From JBBRFH01 sp038224615 (lineage in GTDB: Bacteria > Planctomycetota > Phycisphaerae > Tepidisphaerales > Tepidisphaeraceae), in the NCBI GenBank assembly GCA_038224615.1, contig JBBRFH010000002.1, forward strand, positions 1-43,964: a DNA stretch of 43,964 bases, read 5' to 3'. The notes below the pieces were generated by a model. That model searched no databases. It saw nothing but the letters and a program-made list of their open reading frames with translations, and was not told where the DNA came from. Below, piece by piece: positions 25,439 through 34,098 of the stretch (the stretch's first letter is position 1; the number at the start of each line of letters is the position of its first letter). The position numbers and the translations under genes were made by a program.

Positions 25439-27463
25439 ATGAGTACGACATCGACAGGCAAGGTTCGCTGGGGCGTCATCAGCACGGGCGCGATCGCCAA
25501 GTGCTTCGCCAACAACATCAAGAAGAGCCGCAACGCGGTTCTGCAATCGGTCGGCTCGCGCACCGCGGAGTCGGCGGAGAAGTTCAAGGCGGAATTTGGC
25601 GCGATCAGCGCGCACCCCAGCTACGACGCGCTGTTGGCGGATAAGAACGTCGATGCCGTCTACGTCTGCACGCCGCACCCCATGCACGCCGAGTGGGCCA
25701 TCAAAGCCATCCGCGCCGGCAAGCATGTGCTGTGCGAAAAGCCCTTCGCGCTCAACTTCGCGCAGGCAATGGCGGTCCTCGAGGAGGCCACGCTCAAGGG
25801 CGTCGCGGTGATGGAAGCGTTCATGTGGCGCACTCACCCGCAGACGGCCAAGCTGGTCGAGCTGATCAAGAGCAAGGCGATCGGCGATGTGGTGCTGATC
25901 CACGCGTTCTTCGGCTTCAAGAGCGGCTTCAACCCCGCCTCGCGCCTCTGGGCCAATGATCTCGCCGGCGGCGGGATCATGGACGTCGGCTGCTACGCCG
26001 TCAGTGCCGCCCGCCTGATCGCAGGCGCGGCGGTCGGTGAAGACTTCGCCGACCCCGAGCACGTCAGCGGCAGTGGCAAACTCGCCGAGACCGGCGTCGA
26101 CGCCGCGGCGCTGGGCACGCTCAAGTTCAAGAGTGGCATCGTCGCGACCATCGGCACGACCATCACCGCCAATCCCGGCGATGAAAACATCGTCCGCGTC
26201 ATCGGCACCGAAGGCACGATCGTCGTCCCCAACCCCTGGGTGGCCGACCGCACCAACGCGCCGCAGGGCAAGATCCTGGTCATCAAGGGTAGCGAGACGC
26301 AGACCATCGATGTGCCCAGCGAGTTGACGAGCTTCACCCACGAGATCGACATCATCAGCGACGCGATCCTGAGCAAGAAGCAGCAGGCAAGTTCGCCGGC
26401 GATGACCTGGGCCGACACGCTCAGCCAGGCGCGCACGCTCGATCGCTGGCGCGAAGCGGTTGGCGTGGTCTACGGCATCGAAACGCCCAAGGCGTACCCG
26501 CCGGTGACTGTCAGCGGCGACGAGCCGGTGGTGAAGCCGAACAACATGAAATACCTGACCATCCCCGGGCTCGACAAGAAGATGTCGCGCCTGGTACTCG
26601 GGTACGACAACCAGCGCACGCTGTCGCACGCGGCGATCATGAACGACGACTTCTTCGAGAAAGGCGGAAACGCCTACGACACCGCATACATCTACGGCGG
26701 CGGGCTGCAGGAGCGGTTGCTGGGACAGTGGATGAAACTGCGCGGCGTGCGCGAGCAGACGGTCGTCATCGTCAAGGGCTGCCATACGCCGATGAACGAT
26801 CCGATCGCGCTCTCGTGGCAGCTCCAGCAGAGCCTGGAGCGTTTGCAGACCGACTACGCGGACATTTACATGATGCACCGCGACAACCCGGAGATCCCGG
26901 CGGGCGAGTTCATCGAGGTGCTGAACGAGCACGTCCGCACCGGCCGCATCAAGGTCTTCGGCGGGAGCAACTGGACGCTCAAGCGCGTCGATGAGGCCAA
27001 CGCCTACGCCAAGGAGAATGGCCTGCAGGGTTTCGGGGTGGTCAGCAACAACTTCAGTCTGGCCGGCATGGTCGGCCCGGTCTGGGACGGCTGCGTGGCG
27101 GCGAGCGATCCGGAAAGCCGCGCGTGGTTCGCCAGGACGCAGACGGCGCTGCTGGGCTGGAGCAGCCAGGCTCGCGGCTTCTTCCTTCCCGGTCGGGCCG
27201 CGCCTGACAAGCTCGAGGACAAGGAAATGGCCCGTTGCTGGTACAGCGAGGACAATTTCAAGCGCCTCGAACGCGCCAAGGAACTGGCCGCCCGGTACAA
27301 GGTCAGCCCGATCAACATCGCACTGGCCTACGTGCTGCGCCAGCCTTTCCCCACGATCGCGTTGATCGGCCCGCGCCTGCTCGAAGAGACCCGCACCAGC
27401 CTCCCCGGACTCAACGTCGAGTTGTCGGCCGAAGAGGTCAAGTATCTGAACCTTGAGGTCTGA
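25439..27463 (+). CDS. Gfo/Idh/MocA dehydrogenase-aldo/keto reductase fusion
   Basis: 674 residues with two complete enzymes. Residues 1-335: Gfo/Idh/MocA family, with the N-terminal Rossmann motif GVISTGAIAKCFANNI, the catalytic/NAD site CEKPFAL (Lys101), MEAFMWRTHPQ and GGGIMDVGCYAVSAARL. Residues about 370-674: aldo/keto reductase barrel with the catalytic tetrad Asp414 (YDTA), Tyr419 (YGGG), Lys446 (VIVKG) and His480 (MMHRDN), and a C-terminal NAD(P) site (LIGPRLLEET). Both act on sugars or sugar-like carbonyls, so linked oxidation and reduction of a sugar or cyclitol is plausible. ATG at 25439 has aaggacggaaag upstream; the frame open to 25145 runs across the toxin-antitoxin region and is not coding. 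Confidence 0.93.
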   Translation: MSTTSTGKVRWGVISTGAIAKCFANNIKKSRNAVLQSVGSRTAESAEKFKAEFGAISAHPSYDALLADKNVDAVYVCTPHPMHAEWAIKAIRAGKHVLCEKPFALNFAQAMAVLEEATLKGVAVMEAFMWRTHPQTAKLVELIKSKAIGDVVLIHAFFGFKSGFNPASRLWANDLAGGGIMDVGCYAVSAARLIAGAAVGEDFADPEHVSGSGKLAETGVDAAALGTLKFKSGIVATIGTTITANPGDENIVRVIGTEGTIVVPNPWVADRTNAPQGKILVIKGSETQTIDVPSELTSFTHEIDIISDAILSKKQQASSPAMTWADTLSQARTLDRWREAVGVVYGIETPKAYPPVTVSGDEPVVKPNNMKYLTIPGLDKKMSRLVLGYDNQRTLSHAAIMNDDFFEKGGNAYDTAYIYGGGLQERLLGQWMKLRGVREQTVVIVKGCHTPMNDPIALSWQLQQSLERLQTDYADIYMMHRDNPEIPAGEFIEVLNEHVRTGRIKVFGGSNWTLKRVDEANAYAKENGLQGFGVVSNNFSLAGMVGPVWDGCVAASDPESRAWFARTQTALLGWSSQARGFFLPGRAAPDKLEDKEMARCWYSEDNFKRLERAKELAARYKVSPINIALAYVLRQPFPTIALIGPRLLEETRTSLPGLNVELSAEEVKYLNLEV

Positions 27464-27466
27464 CAT

Positions 27467-27508
27467 GTCCGTTCCCTCTCCCGCGACCACCCGGGAGAGG
27501 GAACGGAC
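27467..27508 (+). terminator. Strong hairpin after the fusion gene
   Basis: A perfect 17-bp stem, gtccgttccctctcccg (27467-27483) with 27492-27508, and an 8-nt loop begin four bases after the stop codon. No T-run follows directly (cttgccgctttt), so termination is likely but less certain; it could also be an mRNA-stabilising element. Confidence 0.65.
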
Positions 27509-27534
27509 CTTGCCGCTTTTGCGATTCAAGCTGT

Positions 27535-28074
27535 ATGCGACCCGGCGAGATGGGAATCATCGTTCTGTGCGCGACGGCATTGGCGGTCGTCGCACTTACG
27601 CAATTTCCGTCGCCTTCCGATGCGCCGGTGCCACGCGCCGAGGCGCTGGTCCAGAGTGACCTGCCCACGATCGACACCGACGGCCCGGTCACGCTCTATG
27701 TCATCTACTGCTCGCGCTGCCACGGCAGCCCTGAGAACGCGTATCCCTCGTCGCGTGGGCATCGGCGGAACGACGAACTCAAGCAGATCATCCGCGAGAT
27801 GGCGGCGACGCGGGCGATGGTCTCCATCGACGAGCAGCGGGTCGGCGAACTCTTCGAGATGCACAACGCGATGTTCGACCGCACGCCTTACGTCTGGATC
27901 GACCGGTCGCAGACGGACGTGATCGCCGGCGAGGTGATTCCGGGCACGACGGTGCGCGCCGGAAAGTACCTGGCGAACATGGACGAGCAGCATTTTGTTT
28001 TACCGAAGACCGACGCGAAGGTCATTCTGACGCGATCGCGCGAGTCGCTCGCAGTCGGCGCGCCGGTGAAGTGA
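27535..28074 (+). CDS. Monohaem cytochrome c-type protein
   Basis: 179 residues. The N-terminal hydrophobic segment (MGIIVLCATALAVVALTQF) is a signal anchor or uncleaved signal. A single haem c site CSRCH at 59-63 sits in TLYVIYCSRCHGSPENAYP, a usual cytochrome c attachment context. Methionines in FEMHNAMFDRTPY are candidate axial ligands. The C-terminal 60 residues (DVIAGEVIPGTTVRAGKYLANMD) look beta-rich and are not a standard cytochrome element. Probably periplasmic electron transfer. It follows the dehydrogenase fusion after a hairpin, so it is probably transcribed separately. ATG at 27535; no clear ribosome-binding site. Confidence 0.75.
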   Translation: MRPGEMGIIVLCATALAVVALTQFPSPSDAPVPRAEALVQSDLPTIDTDGPVTLYVIYCSRCHGSPENAYPSSRGHRRNDELKQIIREMAATRAMVSIDEQRVGELFEMHNAMFDRTPYVWIDRSQTDVIAGEVIPGTTVRAGKYLANMDEQHFVLPKTDAKVILTRSRESLAVGAPVK

Positions 28075-28144
28075 GAAACTGCGAAGGCGCAAGCGGATCC
28101 GCGAGGCAGAACTTCATACGATTCCCCTGCCTCCTGTCTCCTGC

Positions 28145-29326
28145 CTACTTCAGCTTCGTATCGCTGTTGCCGATGCCGCGCAACGCGAGCGTGAGGGCGT
28201 CGACGTTGGTGGCGAGCCGCTTGGCTTCGCTGACGTCGATGATCTGCTTCTGGAACAGCTCGACGAGGTGCTGGTCGAAGCTCTGGCTGCCGCCTTCCTT
28301 GTTGCCGACGCAGCTTTTGAGCTTGTCGAATTCGCCGTCGAGGATGTACTTGCGCGCCAGCGGCGTGGTGACCATGATCTCGATGACCGGCACGCGGCCT
28401 TTGCCGTCGCGCTTCTTGGCCAGACGCTGACAGATGATCGCGTTGAGGTTCAGCGCGAGCTGCTGCTGCATCAGTTCCTTCTGATTCGGATCGAACAGCG
28501 ACACGATGCGCTGGATCGACATCGACGCGTTCGTGGCGTGGATCGTCGTGAACACCAGGTGGCCGGTGTCCGAGGCGCGCAGCGCGGTCGCCAGCGAGAA
28601 CGTGTCGCGAATTTCGCCGATCAGCAGCGTGTCCGGATCCTGACGCATCGCCGACTTCAGGGCGCATTCGTAGCTTTCGGTGTCCTGGCCGACCTCGACC
28701 TGGCTGATGAGGCTCTTGACGTTTTCGTGCTGGTACTCGATCGGGTCTTCGATCGTGATGATCCGCTCCGAACGGCTGCGGTTGATCTTGCCGATGATGG
28801 CCGCCAGCGTGGTCGATTTGCCCGAGCCGGTGGTGCCCGAGACGACCACGATGCCGCGGTGAAAGTCGGCCAGGCTCTCGACGATCGACGGAAGGTTCAG
28901 GTCGGTGAAGTTGGGGATCTTCGTCACGATTCGGCGCAGCACGCAGGCGTACTTCTGGCGGCTGTGGAAGATATTGACGCGGAAGCGGGCCGAGCCGTCG
29001 GGCAAAGCGTAGGCGCAGTCGACGGCACCCTTGTGCTCCAGCGTATTGAGCAGATCCTGCTTGTTCATCGCCAGGTCTTTAACGATGTCGAGCATGTGCT
29101 CGTCCGTCGAAGGCGGACAATCCAGGAACCGCGTTCGGCCGTCCACGCGGATCATCGGGACGGAGCCGGCCTGCAGGTGCAGGTCCGATCCACCGACTTT
29201 CACAACCGTGCGAAGGAAGTCCTTCAGCTTAAGGACGCGCTCGTCGACGTGGATGTGCGGTGCCGGTGCGTCGTGATCGACGGTGTCAGCGTTTTCTCGG
29301 TAGTCGTGAATGGCATTCGTGGACAT
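28145..29326 (-). CDS. pilT: PilT/PilU-type type IV pilus retraction ATPase
   Basis: 393-residue secretion-superfamily ATPase. N-terminal PAS-like domain with VGGSDLHLQAGSVPMIRVDG; Walker A GTTGSGKST (164-172); Asp box IITIEDPIEY; Walker B DTLLIGEIRD; His box GHLVFTTIHATNA; then QRLAKKRDGKGRVPVIEI as in PilT/PilU. Drives pilus retraction and twitching-type motility at the inner membrane. The start is supported by GAGGAG four nucleotides before the ATG. No pilB/pilC is adjacent; the secretin (17456-21292) and the PilZ protein (36439-37203) are possible functional partners within the window but not in an operon. A histidine- and acid-rich N-terminal extension of about 25 residues precedes the PAS-like domain. 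Confidence 0.93.
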   Translation of the reverse strand: MSTNAIHDYRENADTVDHDAPAPHIHVDERVLKLKDFLRTVVKVGGSDLHLQAGSVPMIRVDGRTRFLDCPPSTDEHMLDIVKDLAMNKQDLLNTLEHKGAVDCAYALPDGSARFRVNIFHSRQKYACVLRRIVTKIPNFTDLNLPSIVESLADFHRGIVVVSGTTGSGKSTTLAAIIGKINRSRSERIITIEDPIEYQHENVKSLISQVEVGQDTESYECALKSAMRQDPDTLLIGEIRDTFSLATALRASDTGHLVFTTIHATNASMSIQRIVSLFDPNQKELMQQQLALNLNAIICQRLAKKRDGKGRVPVIEIMVTTPLARKYILDGEFDKLKSCVGNKEGGSQSFDQHLVELFQKQIIDVSEAKRLATNVDALTLALRGIGNSDTKLK

Positions 29327-29469
29327 ACAACTCCTCGGGGACCGTATTTGGGCTCGAGCCCATTATATACCAGAAGACGGCGTCGGCACGCACGCCGCAC
29401 GCCACACGCCAAAACGTCGCGGGCCACGGGGTCGCATGCCGGGGTGCGACCGCTCGATCGCGGCGCGGT

Positions 29470-32178
29470 TCAGTCGGCACGCGGGCGCAATTCGCGGTCG
29501 AATTTCCCGTACAGGACGCTGGTGCCGAGCAAGAGCGCGCCCAGCCCGAGGAATGAGAGAATCCGCCATCCCGTGCCGGCGCCCGAGAGGTCAACGATGA
29601 CGACCTTCAGCAGCGTGATCGCCAGCAGACCCAGCGCCATCAGCCGAAGCGGCCTCAGCGACCAGACGAAGCCGACGACGATCGACATGACGGCCAGACC
29701 ACTCCAGTAAATCGACCAGCCGACCTGCCGCACGATCCACGGCGGACCCGCCGATTGCTGGGCGGCGTAGCGGTCGATTTCGGCCGAGCCGGTCACCAGT
29801 AGCAGCAGCGGCAGCGCGAGCATCGCCACGTGGCGTGATTCGGTGCTTCGGTCCAGCGCTGCCAGCGCGCCGACCCCGCCGACCACCACCACGCCGCTGA
29901 GCACCTGCAGGTTCAGAACAAGTGGGATGCCTGCGGGCGTGCCGCCGGCCGCGACCGCGACCGCCGACAGTGCGAACACGATCCCTACCACGACGCTGCC
30001 GTACAGTGCCAACCGCGTCGCCTGGGCCCGCCCGCCTCGGGTGCGGCAGACCATTCGGGCGATCCATGTCGCTGCCACCAGGCACGCAGTCCAGAGCATC
30101 GCGAACAGCATCATTCGCGCGGCCCACTGCGGCCATGCGGTCAGATTGCCGGCGAGCTGCGCCTGCACGAGCGCGCGATCAACCTCCATCGAGAACGCGA
30201 ACGCCACGATGCTCGCGATGATCCCCAGCAGCACGAGCGCGAGTTCATCGCGGCGCGGATCGGCCTCACCGTCATCGTCCGCCGGGCGTTTGAGCCAGCC
30301 CATCACGCCCGCGGAGACCGCCAGCGCCAGCCCCAGTGCGAACTGCGCATTGAGCAGTGGCCGCTGCGCGGTGGCGACCCAGTCGGCGCTCAGTCGCTGT
30401 TGCAGGACATCGACCGTTACCCATTTCAGTGCCGCGACCGCCAGCACCGTCAACGCCAGCGGCGCGATGTTACGCAGCGCAGGCATGTACGACGCCACCA
30501 ACAACGCCCACGCGTAAACGAGCAGCGCGCAGGTTGCGAAGCTCGGCGACGGCGCGTGCGCGATGACGGCCAGCACCATCAGCGCCGCGGCGAGCACGTT
30601 GATTGCCAGCGGCAGGGTGATGGGGTCGATGCTCCCGCGCGGCGGCGGCTGAGTTGGGGGTGATCGTTCGGCACCAGAGGTCAACGCGATCACGTGTCCA
30701 CTGAGCGCCAGCGCCGCGCCGAGGATGAGCCGGGCCTGCAATTGCTGGCCGGCTATTGTCAGCCACACGCGCAACGCGTCCGCATCCGCAAACGCCCAGA
30801 TGGCCCATGCGGTGATCGCCAGCCCCCAGGTGACCAGTGCGCCGACGAGCGAAGCACGCGATCGCGCAAGTTTCGCGACGACCGCCAGACCCACCGCCAG
30901 CAGCATCCATCCGAAGATCAGTGATGGGCCTTCGAAGGTGACGGGGACGGCGAGCATCAGCAGCAACATCGCCTGCACGCGGAAGCCGACGCTGAGGTCG
31001 GCCCACTCCGGGGCGCGGGAGAACCGCAGCGCCCAGCCGATGACCGCCGTTGCGGAGGCGATGCAGATGATCCAGCCGCCTTGCGCGTGTGGCGACGAAT
31101 GCGGCGCGGTCAACAGCAGCAGCACGCCCGTCATCGCCGCCGTCGCCAGCAGCGAGAAGATCACGCCTTGCGATCGTTCACTCATCGTCAGCGTCTGGAC
31201 GAGGACCACCTTGCGCCGCGTGAACAGCAATTCAGCCTGGTAGATGACAGCGAACAGGATCGTGAAGGTCGTGGTGATTGGCGCAGAGATGGACGGATCG
31301 GAGTAGGCACGCGAGGCGAGGTAGGTCAGCCAGAGCGATGTCGATACCAGCGACACGCCGCGCAGCACCCACCACTTCGGCCGGGCCTGCCAGGCGCACA
31401 ACGCGAGCGCCATCAATTGCAGGAACAGCAGGTAGCACAGGAACGGCGTCACGGCGGCGCGCCCCCCGAGCACGACGGGCGCGAGGTTGCCGCCGATGAT
31501 CGCCAGCACCGCGATCGAGACCAGATCGGCGCGGCCGGCGATGAGGATGCCGGTGAGCGCCGACGCGCCCATCAGCGCCATCGCCGTCGACTGCGCGAAC
31601 AGCCCGTACCACGCGTGCCCGGCGTAGCTGGCGAGGAACAGCACCGCCACGCCCGCGCCGAACAGGCCCGCCGCCGACAGTTGGTTGATTCGCCGGTAGA
31701 CGTATTCGCCAGCAGCGAGCAGGCCGATGCCGCACAGCGCGAGCAGGCCGACCTTCGGCCCGTCGGGCAGCAGGCCGAGCCAGCCCTGGTCATACGCGAA
31801 CTTGAAGCCCAGCGCCGCGCCAATGACGAGCACCACCGCGCCGACCCAGCCGGCCCACTTGAGGCCGATCGTCTGTTCGAGACTTCCCTGCGTCGCCCGC
31901 TGCGCCGCCGCCACGGCCTCTGGGCGCGGGGGCGGACGATAGCCGAGCGCGATCACGGGTCGAACGGGCGCGACGGGCGCGGTCGTCGGTTCTACGGGCG
32001 CCGCTGCAGCCGGCGGATCGAGGGCGTCCGGCGTCGGCATTGGCGTCGGCAATGGCGGCGGCGTCGCAGTCGCGTAATCGGCCGGCGACTCAGCGCCTTC
32101 CACCAAGCTCAGGGTCGTTTCAATTTCCCTGAGCCGTCGTTCGATTGCCCCCAGCCGTCGGTCCAGACTGTCGTCCAT
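29470..32178 (-). CDS. DUF2339 polytopic membrane protein
   Basis: 902 residues. N-terminal coiled coil (SLDRRLGAIERRLREIETTL), Pro/Ala-rich linker, then the diagnostic DUF2339 segment SLEQTIGLKWAGWVGAVVLVIGAALGFKFAYDQGW, and about 22-26 membrane-spanning segments to the C-terminus (final VVIVDLSGAGTGWRILSFLGLGALLLGTSVLYGKF is also typical). The molecular function of the family is unknown; giant size and coiled-coil N-terminus suggest a scaffold or transporter-like role at the inner membrane. ATG at 32178 is chosen for the family-typical start; the frame to 32304 adds Cys/Arg-rich sequence. No ribosome-binding site is evident. It lies downstream of mcsAB on the same strand (163-nt gap). Confidence 0.88.
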   Translation of the reverse strand: MDDSLDRRLGAIERRLREIETTLSLVEGAESPADYATATPPPLPTPMPTPDALDPPAAAAPVEPTTAPVAPVRPVIALGYRPPPRPEAVAAAQRATQGSLEQTIGLKWAGWVGAVVLVIGAALGFKFAYDQGWLGLLPDGPKVGLLALCGIGLLAAGEYVYRRINQLSAAGLFGAGVAVLFLASYAGHAWYGLFAQSTAMALMGASALTGILIAGRADLVSIAVLAIIGGNLAPVVLGGRAAVTPFLCYLLFLQLMALALCAWQARPKWWVLRGVSLVSTSLWLTYLASRAYSDPSISAPITTTFTILFAVIYQAELLFTRRKVVLVQTLTMSERSQGVIFSLLATAAMTGVLLLLTAPHSSPHAQGGWIICIASATAVIGWALRFSRAPEWADLSVGFRVQAMLLLMLAVPVTFEGPSLIFGWMLLAVGLAVVAKLARSRASLVGALVTWGLAITAWAIWAFADADALRVWLTIAGQQLQARLILGAALALSGHVIALTSGAERSPPTQPPPRGSIDPITLPLAINVLAAALMVLAVIAHAPSPSFATCALLVYAWALLVASYMPALRNIAPLALTVLAVAALKWVTVDVLQQRLSADWVATAQRPLLNAQFALGLALAVSAGVMGWLKRPADDDGEADPRRDELALVLLGIIASIVAFAFSMEVDRALVQAQLAGNLTAWPQWAARMMLFAMLWTACLVAATWIARMVCRTRGGRAQATRLALYGSVVVGIVFALSAVAVAAGGTPAGIPLVLNLQVLSGVVVVGGVGALAALDRSTESRHVAMLALPLLLLVTGSAEIDRYAAQQSAGPPWIVRQVGWSIYWSGLAVMSIVVGFVWSLRPLRLMALGLLAITLLKVVIVDLSGAGTGWRILSFLGLGALLLGTSVLYGKFDRELRPRAD

Positions 32179-32229
32179 GGGAGGTAGTCTAATCCGTTTG
32201 CAGCATGAACCCCGCGCACCGGCTCGCAT

Positions 32230-32254
32230 TGGCGTTTGGGCGAGGGTTTGACAC
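32230..32254 (+). repeat. Short conserved element, copy 2 (tggcgtttgggcg-)
   Basis: Second copy of the element at 13753-13776, differing by one substitution and one inserted g. It lies in the 163-nt gap between mcsB and the DUF2339 gene. Confidence 0.4.
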
Positions 32255-32341
32255 CGGAAAACGTATAACTCGCACGGCGTGGTGGGATTACCGCGCGCGA
32301 GCACGCGTAGGGGGCGATCAATCGCACGCGGCGAAAGCCAA

Positions 32342-33409
32342 CTAATTCACGCCGAGTTTTTTGCGGATGAAATCGGCGCGGGCGGCGCGGCGGATGTCGC
32401 CTTCGACTTTTTTGCCCAGCAGCTTCTGCAGGTGCGCCGGCTGGGTCATCAGGAGGATTTCGTTGATCGTGCGAATTTCGATGTCGCTGATCCGGCCGAG
32501 GTTGACGCCCATGCGGAGGTGGCTCAACAGGAAGAGGACTTCTTCGCTGGTGATCAGCCGCGCGGTGCGCAGCACGCCGAGGGCGCGGTGGACCTTGTCA
32601 TCGAGCGCGGTCGTTCGCTCGCTCAGCAGTGTGCGGCGGGCGTGGTGTTCGTAGTCGATGATCTTGGGGATCACGACGTGCTTGAAATCCTGGATGATGT
32701 CTTCTTCGACCTTGCCCAGCGTCGTCTGATTGCTGATCTGATAGAAGTCGCCGGTGGCTTCAGTTCCCTCGCCATACAACCCGCGGACGGCGAGCTTCAT
32801 ATCCTTGGCGGCGCGGAAGACCTTTTCGATTTCGCCCGTCAGCTTGAGCGCCGGCAGGTGCAGCATGACGCTGACGCGGATGCCGGTGCCGACGTTGGTG
32901 GGACACGCGGTCAGGTAGCCGAAGCGGGGGTGGAACGCGAAGTCGAGCTGCGCCTCGAGCGTGTCGTCGATCTTGTTGATCTGGTCCCAGGCTTCATCGA
33001 GCTGCAGGCCGCTCTTAAGGACCTGGATGCGGAGGTGGTCTTCCTCGTTGACCATAATCGAGACGGCCTCTTCGTCTCCGATCGCGACGCCGCGCGAGCC
33101 TTCGGCCATCGCATGCGGCTTGGAGATCAGGTGGCGCTCGACCAGAAGCTGGCGATCGACTTCCGGCGCTTCGGCGAGATCGACGTAGAGCATCGTGCCG
33201 CTGGTGGAGATCGTGCTGGCACTGCCGAGGACGACGTTGCGGATCTTGTGCTCCAGCGCGTTGCGCTGCGACCGCGTACACTTGCCCAGAAAGTTATGCC
33301 CCGCGACGTTGCGCGCCAGCCGGATGCGCGATGAGATAACGATCTCGCTCATCGGCCCGCTACCACGGAGCCACTCGCCTGCGCGGGATGTGAGATCGCT
33401 GAGTTTCAT
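32342..33409 (-). CDS. mcsB: Protein arginine kinase McsB
   Basis: 355-residue member of the ATP:guanido phosphotransferase fold that phosphorylates protein arginines and marks proteins for ClpCP degradation in Gram-positive models. Signatures: SEIVISSRIRLARNVAGHNF near the N-terminus, VERHLISKPHAM with the conserved Glu/His region, VSIMVNEEDHLRIQ (NEEDHLR motif), the CPTNVGTGIRVSVMLHLPAL loop with the catalytic-region Cys, and QISNQTTLGKVEEDII. The frame is open into the preceding repeat, but ATG at 33409 gives the true N-terminus. Its leader is the (aatttgc) repeat itself, so no Shine-Dalgarno site is present. It follows mcsA in the same direction, as in clpC operons, but ctsR and clpC are not here. 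Confidence 0.95.
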   Translation of the reverse strand: MKLSDLTSRAGEWLRGSGPMSEIVISSRIRLARNVAGHNFLGKCTRSQRNALEHKIRNVVLGSASTISTSGTMLYVDLAEAPEVDRQLLVERHLISKPHAMAEGSRGVAIGDEEAVSIMVNEEDHLRIQVLKSGLQLDEAWDQINKIDDTLEAQLDFAFHPRFGYLTACPTNVGTGIRVSVMLHLPALKLTGEIEKVFRAAKDMKLAVRGLYGEGTEATGDFYQISNQTTLGKVEEDIIQDFKHVVIPKIIDYEHHARRTLLSERTTALDDKVHRALGVLRTARLITSEEVLFLLSHLRMGVNLGRISDIEIRTINEILLMTQPAHLQKLLGKKVEGDIRRAARADFIRKKLGVN

Positions 33410-33412
33410 TTC

Positions 33413-33509
33413 GATTTGCAATTTGCAATTTGCAATTTGCAGATGCACTGACGCAAAGGACACCACGGCCGCTCGCTCAGTTGCAAATTGCAAATTGGCA
33501 TTCGCAAAT
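33413..33509. repeat. Palindromic repeat with AATTTGC units between mcsA and mcsB
   Basis: The left arm (33413-33441) has four aatttgc units in tandem (7-nt period). The right arm (33480-33509) has the inverted unit gcaaatt repeated twice plus degenerate copies. The whole 97-nt element fills the space between the mcsA stop and the mcsB start, ending four bases before the mcsB ATG. Confidence 0.85.
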
Positions 33510-33512
33510 CCT

Positions 33513-34007
33513 TTATTCACTTTCTGCTTGCCGGATCTGGTCTCTGATCTTGGCGGCGCGTTCGTAATCCTCGGCCTCGACCGCCCGGGCCAGATCTTTC
33601 TTCAACTTTTCCAAATCGATTCGACGACGCGGTGCGAGGTTGGTGGATCCGCGGCGCGTCGGCACCTTGCCGACGTGATGCGTTGCCCCTTCATGGGCTC
33701 TCTGGATGAGCGGCGTCAGTTCGCGTTCAAAGACGCGGTAGTCGTTGGAGCACCCGAGCAATCCACTCTGGCGAAACTCCGCCCAGGTCACGCCGCAGAC
33801 GTCGCAGGTCAACGCCTGTTCCTTCGCCAGGCCCGAATGGGCCATGACAAAATTCGTAAGCAATTCGTTGATCGGGGTATGCGATTTAGCCGGCCCGATC
33901 CCTTCCAGTGCGGAGCAAGCCTCGCAGAGATGCTTTTCCATCTTCTTGCCGCCCTTGATCTCGGTCAGGTGGACGGTGGCGGGGTTATTGCAGTTCTCGC
34001 ACTTCAT
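33513..34007 (-). CDS. mcsA: McsA-like zinc-binding activator of McsB
   Basis: 164 residues. Four CXXC-type pairs bind two zinc ions: CENC (3-6), CEAC (about 28-31), CDVCG (about 68-71) and a diverged fourth site around LLGCSND that keeps a single Cys. The C-terminus has a UvrB/UvrC motif (LEKLKKDLARAVEAEDYERAAKIRDQIRQAE). The middle segment FRQSGLLGCSNDYRVFERELTPLIQRAHEGATHHVGKVP matches the McsA family. McsA stimulates McsB kinase activity and adapts substrates to ClpC. The start ATG at 34007 is unambiguous (MKCENCNN). First gene of the mcsA-mcsB pair. Confidence 0.93.
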   Translation of the reverse strand: MKCENCNNPATVHLTEIKGGKKMEKHLCEACSALEGIGPAKSHTPINELLTNFVMAHSGLAKEQALTCDVCGVTWAEFRQSGLLGCSNDYRVFERELTPLIQRAHEGATHHVGKVPTRRGSTNLAPRRRIDLEKLKKDLARAVEAEDYERAAKIRDQIRQAESE

Positions 34008-34098
34008 AAGACGTGTCAGATGCTATTGATGCTGCCGCAAAAGGTCAATTTTTCACGGAAAAACCCGGGGCTTCACGAACTGTGCCGAACACGCACAT

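Noticed and set aside
25397..27529. 710-codon - strand frame antisense to the dehydrogenase fusion
   Set aside because: No motifs; the + strand has complete catalytic sets of two enzyme families.
33413..33509. CRISPR-like array
   Set aside because: Units are 7 nt with no spacers, mirrored on two arms, and no cas genes are present.
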